Source: Paulinella micropora
Taxonomy: Eukaryota; Cercozoa; Imbricatea; Euglyphida
Direction: 5' to 3'
DNA length: 64,000 nt
NCBI GenBank assembly: GCA_009731375.1
Contig: BJOX01000292.1
Location: 383,209 to 447,208 of the forward strand
Shown here: positions 1 to 59,166 of the stretch, piece by piece
How positions within the stretch are numbered: position 1 is the first letter of the stretch
Layout of the letters: each line of letters begins with the position of its first letter
Made by a program: the position numbers and the translations under genes
Notes under the pieces: model-generated
Told to the model about the DNA's origin: nothing
Database searches by the model: none
The model's input: the letters and a program-made list of their open reading frames with translations, nothing else

Positions 1-104
1 CATGATCGACATATTATATGATCGACATATGGTATGATCGAAATATGATATGATCGCAATATGATACGATCGAAAATATTATCTGATGTGATATGATATT
101 GTAG

Positions 105-24437
<24,333 letters not shown>

Positions 24438-24524
<87 letters not shown>

Positions 24525-25968
24525 TAGATAGAGCGCCCTTAGGCACGNNNNNNNNNNCCCCCCCCCCCCCCCCCCCTTGGAACCTCACCCACCCACCCCT
24601 TCCACAACACATACACACACAAATGCATACGTGCATACATACATACATACATACATACATACATACATACATGACAACATACATACATACACTAACTCTC
24701 TAACATTAGTCCTCATGGGTATGTAGATTGTTTGGACATAGATACAGCGGAGAAAGGAAAGGGAGAGAGAAGAGGAAAAAAGGAAAAGGAAAGCGCAAAA
24801 AGTACCAGGAAAGAAAGACCAGAGGAAAATATGTATCGTTTTATCGTTATAGAATTCATATCGTTATGGAATTCATATCGTTATAGAATTCATATCGTTA
24901 TAGAATTCATATCATACAGAATATGTATGGTTATAGAATTCATATCGTTCTTCGTCATGTATTCATGGTGCTATGATGCTGAGAGCATCGCATATAAATA
25001 TACATACAGAGGGAAAACCCCGCAAGAAACGGAGTCCCTTTGACCAGGTCAAAACTGACACGATGCGTTTGTCCGCAACCTGCACAAATGCCAAAACATA
25101 CCCAAAAACATAACCCATAAGTGGTTAGATATGGTAGTTCGCACAATCAGACTTTGCTGCACAGCACTCGTTTTCGTGTTTCTGTCACGTTTGGCTTGCT
25201 CTTGTGTCCCTGTTGCACTTGTAATGCGTGGGGATAAGGAAATGACAGGACAAGCGTATGTTGTTGTTTGAAAACGAATTTGGTTGTCTGTGTCACTGAG
25301 TCTGTAATGGTATGATGGGTAGGGAATGTGACGTGGTTTGTGTGTCTGTGAGGGTACGTGACGACTGGTTTTCAACTGTTTGTTCCCCTCTGTTACCCTT
25401 ATGTAACTTCATGCCCACACCGTTGGCACTTTTCGCAGTGTTGTGTGAGACTCTGAAAAGGAGATAAGGGGTGGGTATGTAGAGGTGTCAAGCCAACAGG
25501 AGTGATCATCAGTGCGTGAGTGTCGGTTTGCAACACGTTCTGTCCAACGTTTGTGTGTGGAAAAAATCGTGAGCAAAACTTATGTCCAAAACACACACCT
25601 CCCTCCGAGCCGGGCCTATCGTCCACTATCCTTCTTGTGCGATGCATCCTCTCCTTCAAGTAGTTGTACGTGTCAAAGAATAAAGTTACTAGTAGTGGAC
25701 TGGTCGGCCGAATTGCCAGGTAAAAGAAAAACATATATGGAACTCCGGGTGAATCAAGTTTTGCAGGTTCTGGTCTAAAAGAATATATTTATTGATGCCT
25801 CTTCTTTAATACAACCGATTCTATCCACTCCCGGGCGCTATTAATAGTCTGAGTAACCCACATGATCCTCTGTTCTTACTAGCCTGAGTATACTAGTATT
25901 AATACAATAAATAAGGGTCCGACAAAGATGGTGGAAAACATACATACATACATACATACATACATACA

Positions 25969-25999
<31 letters not shown>

Positions 26000-26955
26000 C
26001 TATCGAGACACTTGTTCTTACCCTTACGAGCTCAAGGAAAAGAATTTAATAATAGAACACAACTGGTTCAAGGCTAAGTTCCACTTCTATAAAAGAAAGG
26101 GAAGCCAGATTTGAACCCCAACAACAGCCAGAGCTAACTATAATATAGTGATCATAGTTTTTATTCAGTTTATAACCAAATGCTTAACCAGAAAATCGCG
26201 AAAGATTAACGGACCGTTCGTACGACCCTCGCTCCCTTTCTTGCTGAGAAAGACAATCGTATGTCATCAGTCGAGATTGAATAGTATTCAAGGCCACCGG
26301 GCCCGGCGGCTCGTGCCGGTCTAACAAGGTAACGGTCACTAATATCTGGAAATTATCGTTACCCGGTTAAGAGGGTCACAGTTAATATTGGTCACGTATA
26401 TAACTTCCTCTTATTGTGTCTGGGATGACACCGTCCAGGGGTATGATATGATCAGTTAAAGTCACGTATTATTAATAATTGAATACCACATATTTACCTA
26501 TCTGCGCCTACTACTACAAATTGAAAACCTGATCCACAAATGTCACGGTGGATTGTGAGAGTCACCTATCCACAAATGTGAACTTGATCATGGCTTGCCC
26601 GAGTAAGGGTGAATAATTCGGGATTCGCGTTTTAATAATTGCCTCGCGCCGCCCGCTACTATCTTATCCCGGGCCGGCCCGCCGCGTATTGCCAAGAGGC
26701 GGATTCCGCTGATGCTAGGTAAGCGACTAGATTGCGGACGGTCAGAAATGCTGCTTTACGTGATCTCAGGCCGAGTTGACATCTTGCTGTTGCTTGATAT
26801 AATATGAACGAGGTGACAGTCTTGTGCCGCGAATTACAAAAAACGCGAATTATTAAAACCAAAACCTCATCTCAGCTATAGCTGAGTTACGTATTACAGT
26901 ATGTTGTCGTTGTTGTTGTTGCTGTTGTTGCCGTCCGACAGTAGTAGCAGGAGTG

Positions 26956-26990
<35 letters not shown>

Positions 26991-27044
26991 GTCGAAGGGA
27001 GGAGAGGAAGAAGAAGAAGAAGAAAGAAGAAGAAGAAGAAGAAG

Positions 27045-27122
<78 letters not shown>

Positions 27123-27135
27123 AAGTAGTAGAAGT

Positions 27136-27168
<33 letters not shown>

Positions 27169-28130
27169 AGAAGAAGAAGAAGAAGAAGAAGAAGAAGAAG
27201 AAGAAGAAGAGCTGTTGTTGTTGTGGTTGTTGTTGTTGTCGTCGTCGTCGTTGTTCTTGTTGTCACGATGCTGACCACGACTGCGCCGACCATCTCTGGA
27301 GGAGGACCACGCTTAGTGGTTGTGGGAGAACTTGCGAAAAAATCACCCGCACAGGGGATGTTTGGATGATGTCTTACCACAAGACCTGTAGTTGCAGAAT
27401 TTGGGCCTGTTCTGGAGGGCGAAGGAGAACTATGTGTACAGGTGTGGAAGCGGGAGAGGGAGTGTACTTCCTCACGCAACAGGAAAGCTAAGAGTTGGCT
27501 GCTGAAACAATTTGTGGGGCAGCAAGAAACGTTCCCATCCAAGGGATGCAGTGCCGACATACTGGCTCGTTTGAGAGCGATAAATTTTTTGGCAGAACTG
27601 AAGGATACACTCTCAGGGGGAGCCAAAGTCAGCCAATAGCGAAAAATAGCGAACAGAAGCAAAGCAAAGTGGGTTCGTTCACCAGGTCACCATCTTGCCA
27701 TGTGAACTTTTCCTGCCTCAGCCTATTTTCTGCTATATATCGGTGGCACTAGTTTTCAGCCTGGTCCGATTCTTAAATGAAGATTCAGTGTCAGACGCTG
27801 AAAAAAAATTAGTATTAGTACAAATTTTGCTATGTATTAATATCAATACAGTATCATATTGTAGTACATGAAAGATTACAATCGCATTGTAGGGATAAAT
27901 AAGGTCTGGGGGACGCATAGCGAAAGTAACGAGCAACCATGCGCGAATGTAGGGTCCACTGTCTCCGTTTGCTTGTTTTCCCCACCTGTCCACTCTATCC
28001 CCGCGACTGCGAAACTTTCGCGATAGTTACCAGCCAGTGGTTTCCCGGAAACTTGCATAATTTTGACTCCCGCTACACCTTTGGCTGCTTACTAGTGGGC
28101 GGGGAAAGGAGAAATGTGGTTAGGGGCAGA
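24438..28130. other. Region between the convergent AMT and MSP genes
   Basis: Holds GATA/GA repeats and a C-run beside a 10-N gap (24438-24610), CATA, and an AATTCATATCGTTATAG tandem repeat of about 17 bp (24835-24955). Unique A/T-rich DNA at 25040-26930 has no gene I can support. A triplet block of GTA, GAA and GTT lies at 26945-27265, then 27270-27730 unique. The ORFs here are short, overlap on both strands and resemble no family. A diverged copy of the GCGAAA repeat seen in La introns lies at about 28003-28060. Confidence 0.7.
26945..27265 (+). repeat. Compound trinucleotide array (GTA/GTG, GAA, GTA, GAA, GTT)
   Basis: Alternating blocks of GTA and GAA triplets, about 320 bp. Its poly-L, poly-S and poly-R frames are artefacts of triplet repetition. 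Confidence 0.95.
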
Positions 28131-32749
<4,619 letters not shown>

Positions 32750-32768
32750 GCCATGCCGTCAACGGGCG

Positions 32769-32826
32769 CCGGGTGCCACCAGCTGGCCTCACTGCGGACA
32801 CCACAGCAGCCACCACTGCGACTACG

Positions 32827-32873
<47 letters not shown>

Positions 32874-32917
32874 ACCGGGTGCCACCAGCTGGCCTCACTG
32901 CGGAACCACAGCCGCCA
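32769..32917 (+). repeat. Direct repeat flanking an ACT array just upstream of the MSP start
   Basis: GGGTGCCACCAGCTGGCCTC ACTGCGGA(ACA)CCACAG occurs at 32770-32806 and 32875-32910, separated by (CTA)n. It lies 20-170 bp upstream of the - strand ATG, so it may be leader or promoter sequence of that gene (inference). Confidence 0.75.
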
Positions 32918-32919
32918 CG

Positions 32920-33334
32920 ATAACTATTGAACGTCTTTATTAGGCACTTGGTCCTTAAACTCTTCTTTTCATACTGATGTTATGAGGGGTTTTCTGAAGG
33001 ACTTCAATGTAGCCATTAAAGAGCTTTTATAAGCTCTAGAGGTTGTCATAAACTCATATCTAGGTCGCATGGTTAGTTGTGGAGGTTTCTTTTTTGGAAT
33101 CGTGGGTGCTTGGATTCGACCTTGATAGTGGGGGCTTCTTGGATCCTGAGACTTGTGTTTAGTTTAGGGGTTTTTGGACTTTTAGTATGTATAGATTATT
33201 TTATTTAGCTTGAAGTAAGTCATCCCAGTAGTCCTGCTTCTGGTTTGTCTTTAGGAGTATAGTTTCCGTAAAGGGAACTGCTTTCCTATTAAACTACTAC
33301 TACTACTACGACTAGGACCACGACAATGACTATT

Positions 33335-33401
<67 letters not shown>

Positions 33402-33541
33402 ACTACTACTACTACTACTACTACTTCTACTACTAATACTACTAATACTACTACTAATACTACTAATACTACTAATATTTCTACTACTTCTACTACTTCT
33501 ACTACTTCTACTACTACTTCTTCTACTTCTTCTACTTCTTC

Positions 33542-33573
<32 letters not shown>

Positions 33574-33595
33574 CTTCTTCTTCTTCTTCTTCTTC

Positions 33596-33627
<32 letters not shown>

Positions 33628-33726
33628 CTACTACTACTACTACTACTACTACTGCTACTGCTACTGCTACTACCTACTTCCTACTATATACCTACTACCT
33701 ACTACTATTGCTACTTACTGCTTACT

Positions 33727-33778
<52 letters not shown>

Positions 33779-33936
33779 ACTACAACTAGGCCTAGGCCTT
33801 CGATGTAATGAAATTACTTGTACAAGTACTAGTGACCTCTAGTCATCCATACAAATCGTGAGCTCAAGAGCTATTGATTTAAGTAGATGGTGACCCTACT
33901 CATAACTATTAAAACAGTACAATAAAAAGATAGTGT

Positions 33937-33998
<62 letters not shown>

Positions 33999-34005
33999 TA
34001 GATCT

Positions 34006-34065
<60 letters not shown>

Positions 34066-34186
34066 CACTACTACTACTTCCTACTTCCTACTTACTACTT
34101 ACTACTTATTACTACTACTACTACTACTGCTACTACTACTACTACTGCTACTACTACTACTTACTAAATACTAACTACTCACTACT

Positions 34187-34240
<54 letters not shown>

Positions 34241-34821
34241 ATGAATGAATAATATCACCAAACAAACATGGAGTAGAAAAGTAACCAGATGTAGTGTATC
34301 TTTCAAACTCACAAACAATCCAAAGACGCTCTTTTTTTCTCTGTGACAAACAGACTTGTGAAGCCTGAAAAACGATTCTTCATAATCGAAAGTTGTTCAT
34401 ATTCACGCAAACCATGTGCTTGGACAGACCTATCGAATGGTACCACATCGAAACTTGCTGGTCGGTTTGGATGAACTCAAGTACTTCGACTATCCTCACA
34501 CATTTGTCCACCTCGAAAATTTGATAGAGAATACAAAAACCTGCTTTGGCTATTTTCTATCAAATTTTCGAGGTGGACAAATGTGTGAGGATAGTCGAAG
34601 TACTTGAGTTCATCCAAACTGACCGCAAGTTTCGATGTGGTACCATTCGATAGGTCTGTCAAATGATGGAGAAGGCACATGGTTTACGGGAATATGAACC
34701 AACTTTGGACTTCATCTACAAAAGAACCTGCTTGAGTCTTTGGATTGTTTGCGTGTTTGAAAGATACACTATATCTGGTTAGTTTTCTACTCCATGTTTG
34801 TTTGGTGACACATTCATGTAT

Positions 34822-34868
<47 letters not shown>

Positions 34869-35568
34869 TTGTGAGGAGGTCGTCTTTCTTCGTGCTCTAC
34901 CCTATGCTACTACTACTACTACTTCCTACTTCCTACTTGCTATCATAACCGCGTTAAGTTTATGTTTTAACCCGAATTACAGCTTCAATATAAGAGTGGA
35001 GAGCAGAACGTATTACACAACTACTACTACTACTACTACTAGGCTAGGCTAGGAAGGGTAACTGTTTTGTCTTATTCAGCCAACGGGACTACTACTACTA
35101 CCACGACTACTACTACTACTACTGCACTCTCTCCAATTCTGGATATTGTGCCCTGAAGCTCTCTTCCCTCTGTTGAAAACAATACTAATGCTGACATGGG
35201 CAAGGAAAAAGGGCATGCACAAACCGTGCATCGAAAGAAATCGGTATCTAGCCCCAACATGAGGCACACATTGAACAAAAAGTAATGAACTCTTCCTTTT
35301 TCGTTTTCATTTGTTCGAAGACGAGGATAAAAACCGTCAGTATCGCCATTCAAACGATGTACATCACGATGTGGAAATGTCGATGAGGTGTGAACGCGAT
35401 GTAAAAATCGACATTGAAACAGTTATGAACAACAGATACATGTTACTGGGAACCAATTAAAAATCAGGCCTGATGTGTCCAGTTGCCTTGTTTGCCGGCG
35501 TTTTCCCAGACATTTCTGCACCAAGAAAGAGGCCCGCGTTCTCAAGGTGCAGTTCTCAACCACAAACA
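32920..35568. other. Intergenic region between the divergent MSP and La genes
   Basis: Contains 350 bp of unique A/T-rich DNA (32920-33290), ACT/CTT triplet arrays (33290-33775, 33935-34080, 34110-34240), a large inverted repeat (34238-34820), a T-run of about 40 (34825-34865) and unique DNA (34866-35568) that should carry the La promoter. No TATA box or other motif was identified with confidence, and no further gene. Confidence 0.7.
34238..34820. mobile_element. Foldback / MITE-like element with long inverted repeats
   Basis: The left arm begins TACATGAATGA...CACCAAACAAACATGGAG and the right arm ends with its complement (CTCCATGTTTGTTTGGTG...TTCATGTA). The inner parts also pair: AGACCTATCGAATGGTACCA near 34425 against TGGTACCATTCGATAGGTCT near 34640. 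The centre is near 34535. Arms total about 290 bp each with scattered mismatches. There is no transposase. It sits between an ACT array and a T-run, so target-site duplications cannot be read. Confidence 0.8.
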
Positions 35569-53562
<17,994 letters not shown>

Positions 53563-53835
53563 CTGGGTACATTCAAGTGTCAAACTCAGCCAGCGAATTT
53601 GAGTTAAGGGTCAGATTTCAGATAAGCGGTCAGATTTTAGATTAGTGGTCAGAATTCAAATTAGTTCAATTTAACTGTAATATTTCGCAAAAATTATGCA
53701 GATTTTGCGGACGGATATAGCCGTTAAATTGAACTAATTTGAATTCTGACCACTAATCTGAAATCTGGCCGCTAATCTGAAATCTGCCCCTTAACACAAA
53801 TTCTATGGCTGAGTTTGACACTTGAACGTACCCAG
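53563..53835. mobile_element. MITE-like inverted-repeat element
   Basis: The left end CTGGGTACATTCAAGTGTCA AACTCAGCC and the right end GGCTGAGTTTGACACTTGAA CGTACCCAG are complementary. Pairing continues through CAGATTTCAGAT and AATTCAAATTAGTTCAATTT to a centre near 53695, giving arms of about 125 bp. Each arm also contains two or three direct copies of GGTCAGATTT(C/T)AGAT. No coding sequence. Confidence 0.8.
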
Positions 53836-54075
53836 CAATATTATTAAGCTTATATTGTACTGCATATGTAATTTATGGTTCATTAGTGCTTATGAAAACA
53901 GATGCAAGTCCAACCGACAAGGCATGCCGTTGGGGTGTACATTGCAAACCGATCAAGCCCGTCCCCGATGAAGCCCTTGACTCTTGGCATCCGGCAGACT
54001 CCTATCACATTACTATTTAATAACTAAATGTTTAATCAGAAAACACGACTCCACTATTAGCGTCTTGCCCTTTCC

Positions 54076-54498
54076 TTATATTCGGTATGTCAACGCACCT
54101 ACCTGTTCTACAACAATGTATGGGCCTTGCCACATCGGAAAGAATTTGACGCTAACCAAGTTGGGTACCTGGGGTACGTACAGCCTCCGGAAGACTAAGT
54201 CCCCTTTATGGTATTCCCCCGACTCATACTTGACTTTGTTCGGCGTCTGCTGGTTTTGTTTGTGAGCCTCTTCGGCCTCCCGCGCCTTCATGACGTAGTG
54301 TCTGGCTTCCGCCATGACTCGTAGGCGACAGGACATCAGCTCATCATGCTCTAAGAAGCCCCCTTCCGGTAGGTTTGGTAACTTGAACACCAACTCCTCC
54401 GGAATACTCAAGTGCTGTCCGTATACCAGGAGATTGGGGGAAGCGCCCGTGGCTTTTCCGCTCAATGCCCTCGATGCGGTGTTATTCATGGAAAACAC
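54076..54498 (-). pseudogene. Integrase C-terminal region of the Ty3/gypsy element
   Basis: Reads FSMNNTASRALSGKATGASP NLLVYGQHL (substrate-binding region of the integrase core end), then a helix MAEARHYVMKAREAEEAHKQ and the C-terminal barrel YHKGDLVFRRLYVP ... FFPMWQGPYIVVEQVGALTY RI. Known integrases end with the same GP-x-x-V/I...Y pattern. The frame joins the catalytic core only through a frameshift and an in-frame TAG near 54550. Confidence 0.8.
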
Positions 54499-54790
54499 AA
54501 ACGATGGTAAGGCCTTATGCCATATGTGCTGATTGTCGCGGCAATATTGCTATAGCGCGGCCTTGAGCGATCTATGGACCCTCTCGATCTTGCCGTTGCT
54601 CTCTGGTGAATATGCCGTTACGTATTTCCACTTAAAACCCCACACTGTGGACAGCCGGGCCCCCCCGAGTTTTTCCGAGAGTTCGTTTGTAAACTCCGAT
54701 CCCCGGGCCAATCGCTAAACATATTTTTCGGTATCCCGGTATATAGGAAGACATGGTCGACCAGTGCCTCGCATGTCGATTCCGCATCCT

Positions 54791-55975
54791 TCAAGTTTCC
54801 ACGACTGGCACCGCGAACACATAGTTCGAGAAGCGGTCTATGGCTGTCAGGATGTACCGATAATTGTGTGTCTCCGATCGCGGTAGCGGTCCTACGTAAT
54901 CAACATGTAAAGTTTCGAATAAGTTCTCACCAAGTTTGCCAGTATTCCCCATAGAAACCTTTCTGAGCGTTGTTGTGTGGGGATTTGGTTTGCTTGCAGA
55001 GTTCGCATGTGTCGACTGTGTCGGCGATGGATTTCTGCATACCGTGCCATCAAAACCTCCGCGATATGAACCATGACATTTGTCCCTTCCTGTGTGAGAG
55101 TTGAGAGCGGAACGGTGTGTGGCCAACAAGATCGCCTTGCGTAATTGTGGTGGTACCCACAGTGTCCACATCGATGGAGTCTTTTCCCACTTGCCGCCGG
55201 CCCCCTTACACCACAGGAGGTTATCATGCCAGGTCATAGTTTTCTTATGGGCTCTTATTTCTCTCGTCTCAGGGTGTGCTATCGGATCAATAGCGTGAGC
55301 AATGAAGGGGCCCCATTCCTTAGAGTTCTTCGCCAACTGACCAAACACCTCGGGGCTCGCCACCGTCATATCCATGTCGTCCAACTGGAGGGCGCTGGTG
55401 ACTAGGCTTATGGGTCCCCCTGTTCGGTGTGTTTGCTCGGCGGCCGCGATAATCGCCGACCGTGAAGGGTGAACATGCTGAGGTACCCAGAACGACTGCG
55501 TCTTATCCGCGAAAAATGCGTTAAAGGAGTGTTCATGTTCATGGGTCTGACCCGGCTTTATGTCCCCTTCGCTGAGGATGTCCGACTGAGTGTCGATCTC
55601 CTCTAGCAGGTCTTGCCAGTCCTCAGCTTCGTGTTGCACGCAGCACACGCGACGTATGCATTGCAGCTGGTCCAACAATTCAGCCTGAGAATCGGGTCTA
55701 TATCCTGGTGTCCAGCTTTGTGCGTTGGTGGCAATGTATGCCATCCCCGCCGGCAACGTGTCTTTGAAATCGGCTGTGTGCTCCGTGGCCGTCCAGTCAT
55801 CATCGGCAGTCCATCCGACTAGGCAGGCCGTGGGAGTTTCTAAGGCAAAGCGATCTAATCCATCGCCTGCGGAGCCTTCCACCCAAGGCATCCGCGATAG
55901 GCTATCTGGGACCGTGTTGTCCTTACCTTTAATGTAGTCGATGGTGAAATCATACAGGCTAGCTCCGACTGCCAT
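54791..55975 (-). pseudogene. RNase H tail, integrase zinc region and start of catalytic core
   Basis: Starts FTIDYIKGKDNTVPDSLSRM, the end of the RNase H / connection region (family pattern I-x-Y-x-x-G-x-x-N-x-x-A-D-x-L-S-R). Then about 200 residues of linker, a His-His-Cys-Cys zinc region disturbed by a frameshift (H-S-A-L-N-S-H in this frame; RYAEIHRRHSRHMRTLQANQ in the frame 55227-54892) and the core start TLHVDYVGPLPRSETHNYRY ILTAIDRFS with the first catalytic Asp. The next catalytic residues lie in disrupted frames at 54790-54500. Confidence 0.8.
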
Positions 55976-57113
55976 CGAGCCAGTCGTCCCGTATGTTCTC
56001 GGTCCATGGCGTCAACTTCTTGCTAACGAACATAATCGGTCTCAACTGTTTGCGGTCGGAATCGTATTGTTGTAAAACAGCCCCGACCGCGCATTTCGAC
56101 GCGTCGGTCGCTACAACAAAGCGCTTCTCAAAGTCGGGGAGAACCAAGACCGATCCGCCCTCTGTGAGGGGGTCTCGTGTCAACGCCTCCTTCAGCTTTG
56201 TGTTTACCTCCGCAGCCTTTGGCGGCCATTCGCCATCCGGGTCGCCGTGAAGGCAGAAGTCCCGTAATTGTTTGACAAAGTCCTGGAAGTTCGGAATGAA
56301 TTCCGAGTACACCTGTGCCATACAGAGGAAGGAGTGCAGCGCTGTGCGTGTGTTTGGGCGTGGAAGGGAACGGATAGCGTCCCGCTTCTCCGGCTTCAAC
56401 AATATTACCCCATCCTTGACTCTGTACCCTAGATAATCGATGTGGTCCTTAGCGAACGAACACTTCTCTAGGTTCAACCTGAGGCCGAAGGCTTCTAGGC
56501 CTCTCAGTATGTCCGATACGTGAGCCAGGTGCTCTGCTTCTGTCTTTGAGTAGATAACGATATCATCGATGTAGCAAAAGCTATACTGATTAGTATGTCC
56601 GTAAGTTTCGGCGAACTTAGGATCACCGTACTTTGGGTCGGATAAGGCCTGATTCATGCAATCCTGAAAGATAGTCGGGGCAGTTTTCAATCCCATCGGG
56701 AGTACCGTCCACTGGTACAGTCTCCCGCCGACGGCGAAGGCCGTCAGTGCCCGACTCTCCACATCCAAAGGGATGTTCCAGAATCCATTTTTCAGGTCTA
56801 GCTTTGTAAAGAACTTAGCCTCCCGGAGTCGATTGAGGCCGTCCCGCATGCGTGGGATTGGTCCCTCAACGCTCTTTATGATCTTATTGAGCCTCGTGTA
56901 ATTGATACAAAACCGCTGCTTGCCATCCGGCTCTGGCGCTAGCCGAACCGGTGATCGGTATTCCGACCATGACGATTCTATCAGCCGTTTTGCTAACATG
57001 TCTTGGATCATCTCTTCACAGATCTGCTCCTCCTTATAGCTGAGGCGCGATCCGCGGAGACGAGGCATCGTCTGTCCCACCTGTTGCTCTATCTTAGCAG
57101 CAGTGTGCGTCAC
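55959..57113 (-). pseudogene. Reverse transcriptase of the Ty3/gypsy element, with start of RNase H
   Basis: 384 residues. Motifs: RSPVRLAPEPDGKQRFCINY (residues 53-72), FFTKLDLKNGFWNIPL with catalytic Asp106, VLPMGLKTAPTIFQ (138-150), SFCYIDDIVIYSK with the YIDD box at 181-184, LEKCSFAKDHIDYLGYRV. RNase H begins with FVVATDASKCAVGAVLQQYD and ends abruptly after KKLTPWTENIRDDW. The RT core itself looks intact in this frame. It overlaps the protease frame by 20 bp in another frame and the integrase frame by 17 bp. Confidence 0.9.
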
Positions 57114-58968
57114 GCCGCCTGCTACAAGTGGTCCGAAGAGGGTTATTCTTCAGAAATTGAGCCTTGAGATCTCGAACAAAGTCTGGTGATCCTGACTGTC
57201 GTGCCACGACTTCGTCGATTATCTCTTCGACCGGTTTCTGATCTCTCGGGTCATCCGGGTACTCTAAGATGGAGTCCGGATCCTCAACCTCATCCTTCGC
57301 GTCCCTACCTGGGTATCGCGTGGTTGACTGGTTGTCCCATGTTGCAAATTCCTGAAGTTCTACTATCATATCAGCGTACTGCTTCGCTGCCGACTTGTGG
57401 TAGAACCCCGGAAAGATCTGAAAGGCAATCTCCCGCATGTCATCAACCTTCCGGGTCAGAAGTTTGGTTCTGTATGCCAGACCATCCTGTCTTGATCCGA
57501 GTCTGAATGCCATGAGTGGCTTGGCCTGTCGACTGGGTATCGGTATTGAGTCATCGACCACCCTATCCAATACATCCCTCCACCACATCACGGTGGGGTG
57601 CACGTGTATCGGGAGTATGATGGTAATGTCTTCACCCCGATCCAACCTATCAGCCAAGAGTTTCGGTACCTTGGATAGGCTCTCGGGCTGGATGGGTTCC
57701 GATCCCTGATACCATTGTTTTAGCTTTTCCATGACATTGTCGTCCTCTGTGAGGCGTTTGGATGCATGGAAAACCAGGCTAGATTTGACCCTTATGAATT
57801 CATGTGGCTGTTTCTGCCCACCCCCGTATAGGTAGGTTTGGTCAAAGCCGTGCCATGAATCATATTCCTCCTGCTTCCGTAGCAGCAAGATTTGGGCCTC
57901 GCGTTCAGCTGCTAAATCCTCGAAGCCCGCCCATGGGCCGGTCAGCTCCGGGACAAAGACATTCGTGTATACCCATGCTGTGCTTGCGGGCGTAACACGT
58001 TGCTGTGTCCGAATATCATGCAGTATGGGTGGTGCGGGAGGGATCAAAGTCACCTGCGCTCTTCCCCTATACGGGTGATCTGTCGGACGTTCTGGACTAG
58101 GGTTAAGTATGGGGTACTCCGACACATGTCGTCCCCTTCCATACTTAATGACATCCTGCCCTAATAGAAGCTGAGCTTCCATCATCTTGAGATCAGGTTT
58201 GCCCAGTGTGTACACCAGCACTATTGTTCCCGGGAAATCTGGCACCACCAATACGTGTATTGTGTATGTCATGCCAGTCGGGAATTCCACCGTCAACGGA
58301 ATACGACCAATGATCGCACTTCGTCCATCGTTAGCCCCACGGATATATCCGAGTCTTCCCTCCCGCGTGAAATCGAATAACTTCCCGAAATTATCCATAA
58401 ATCTTTTACCCGCGAAAGTGATTTGCGCCATGCTGTCGTTACCGGTGTCCAGGTGGGCGTTGAGCTCCCGCCAAAATAGACGGGTGTAGCTCATGTCCCT
58501 TGCCTCCGCTGCTGGGAGGTCCTGGGGCTCGGCTGTCGACATGAGGGCTTGTTGCAATTCCATTTCAGCATACCTGCGTGCGATCCGGCGTTGTGCATCG
58601 CCAAGCTTGTCCGGGTCCACCAATGGTGTTAGTCCCATCTTGCTAACTACCGCCGGAGCAACGCCTGGGCCATCCCGCGGGCCCGGGAGCACTACAGGGT
58701 TCTGTGCTGAGAATGGTGATGCAATATACATGTTTTCTGTGTATGAGGGGAAAGCGTGGTCAATATGCGGTATATTCGGGTGATTAATATTGGAACCGGC
58801 CACCGTTCCCGGGGCTAGTCGAACATCACGACCGAGCAAAGAGCGTTGAGGTGCTATTTGTTGTTTTGCCCTGGCTTTAATGTTAATCACCTTGTTCTCA
58901 AAAAGGGCTGTTTTCTGTAGTGAGGCGACTGGGATGGAACCTGCCTTGCTTACGCGCTGTGCGGACAC
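57094..58968 (-). CDS. Long retroelement frame with retropepsin-like protease
   Basis: 624 residues. Around residue 170 it reads LNAHLDTGNDSMAQITFAGK, an aspartic protease active-site motif (D-T-G with Asn in place of the usual A/S). A likely flap/second part follows, IHVLVVPDFPGTIVLVYTLG, and the family's closing L-L-G-Q-D-V-I. The ~335 residues after it are a linker I do not recognise, unusually long for this position, containing VHPTVMWWRDVLDRVVDDSI and EDPDSILEYPDDP. The frame starts at ATG 58968, but retroelement proteases are normally made as part of a polyprotein, so the real start may lie upstream in another frame. Confidence 0.75.
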   Translation of the reverse strand: MSAQRVSKAGSIPVASLQKTALFENKVINIKARAKQQIAPQRSLLGRDVRLAPGTVAGSNINHPNIPHIDHAFPSYTENMYIASPFSAQNPVVLPGPRDGPGVAPAVVSKMGLTPLVDPDKLGDAQRRIARRYAEMELQQALMSTAEPQDLPAAEARDMSYTRLFWRELNAHLDTGNDSMAQITFAGKRFMDNFGKLFDFTREGRLGYIRGANDGRSAIIGRIPLTVEFPTGMTYTIHVLVVPDFPGTIVLVYTLGKPDLKMMEAQLLLGQDVIKYGRGRHVSEYPILNPSPERPTDHPYRGRAQVTLIPPAPPILHDIRTQQRVTPASTAWVYTNVFVPELTGPWAGFEDLAAEREAQILLLRKQEEYDSWHGFDQTYLYGGGQKQPHEFIRVKSSLVFHASKRLTEDDNVMEKLKQWYQGSEPIQPESLSKVPKLLADRLDRGEDITIILPIHVHPTVMWWRDVLDRVVDDSIPIPSRQAKPLMAFRLGSRQDGLAYRTKLLTRKVDDMREIAFQIFPGFYHKSAAKQYADMIVELQEFATWDNQSTTRYPGRDAKDEVEDPDSILEYPDDPRDQKPVEEIIDEVVARQSGSPDFVRDLKAQFLKNNPLRTTCSRRRDAHCC

Positions 58969-59166
58969 GGCAACTTAGCCCGTCCATTTTACCATCATCC
59001 TCACTAGTCGCCTGTGCGACATCGTTTTCGGGTGGAGATGGGTGAGGGTCCGCCCGTACATGGTTGCGGAAGGTCGCCGCCTCAGGTGAAGGTGTACGGC
59101 CACGACTACTGTTGTGCCCCTCTGTTATCTCTTCGCTCACCCCTGCCGTAGCAGAACTATTGACTG

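Noticed and set aside
1-104. Origin-like or satellite function for the ATGATCGACAT tandem repeats
   Set aside because: It is a short imperfect repeat leading directly into an AMT exon acceptor; ordinary intron content is sufficient.
24732-25770. Short plus and minus ORFs downstream of the AMT gene
   Set aside because: No recognisable domain, no splice structure tying them together, compositional bias only.
26853-27662. 269-residue minus-strand frame with poly-Thr/Leu/Ser
   Set aside because: Mostly triplet repeat. The non-repeat ends (LAPPESVSFSSAKKFIALKR) show no family likeness and are mirrored by open frames on the other strand.
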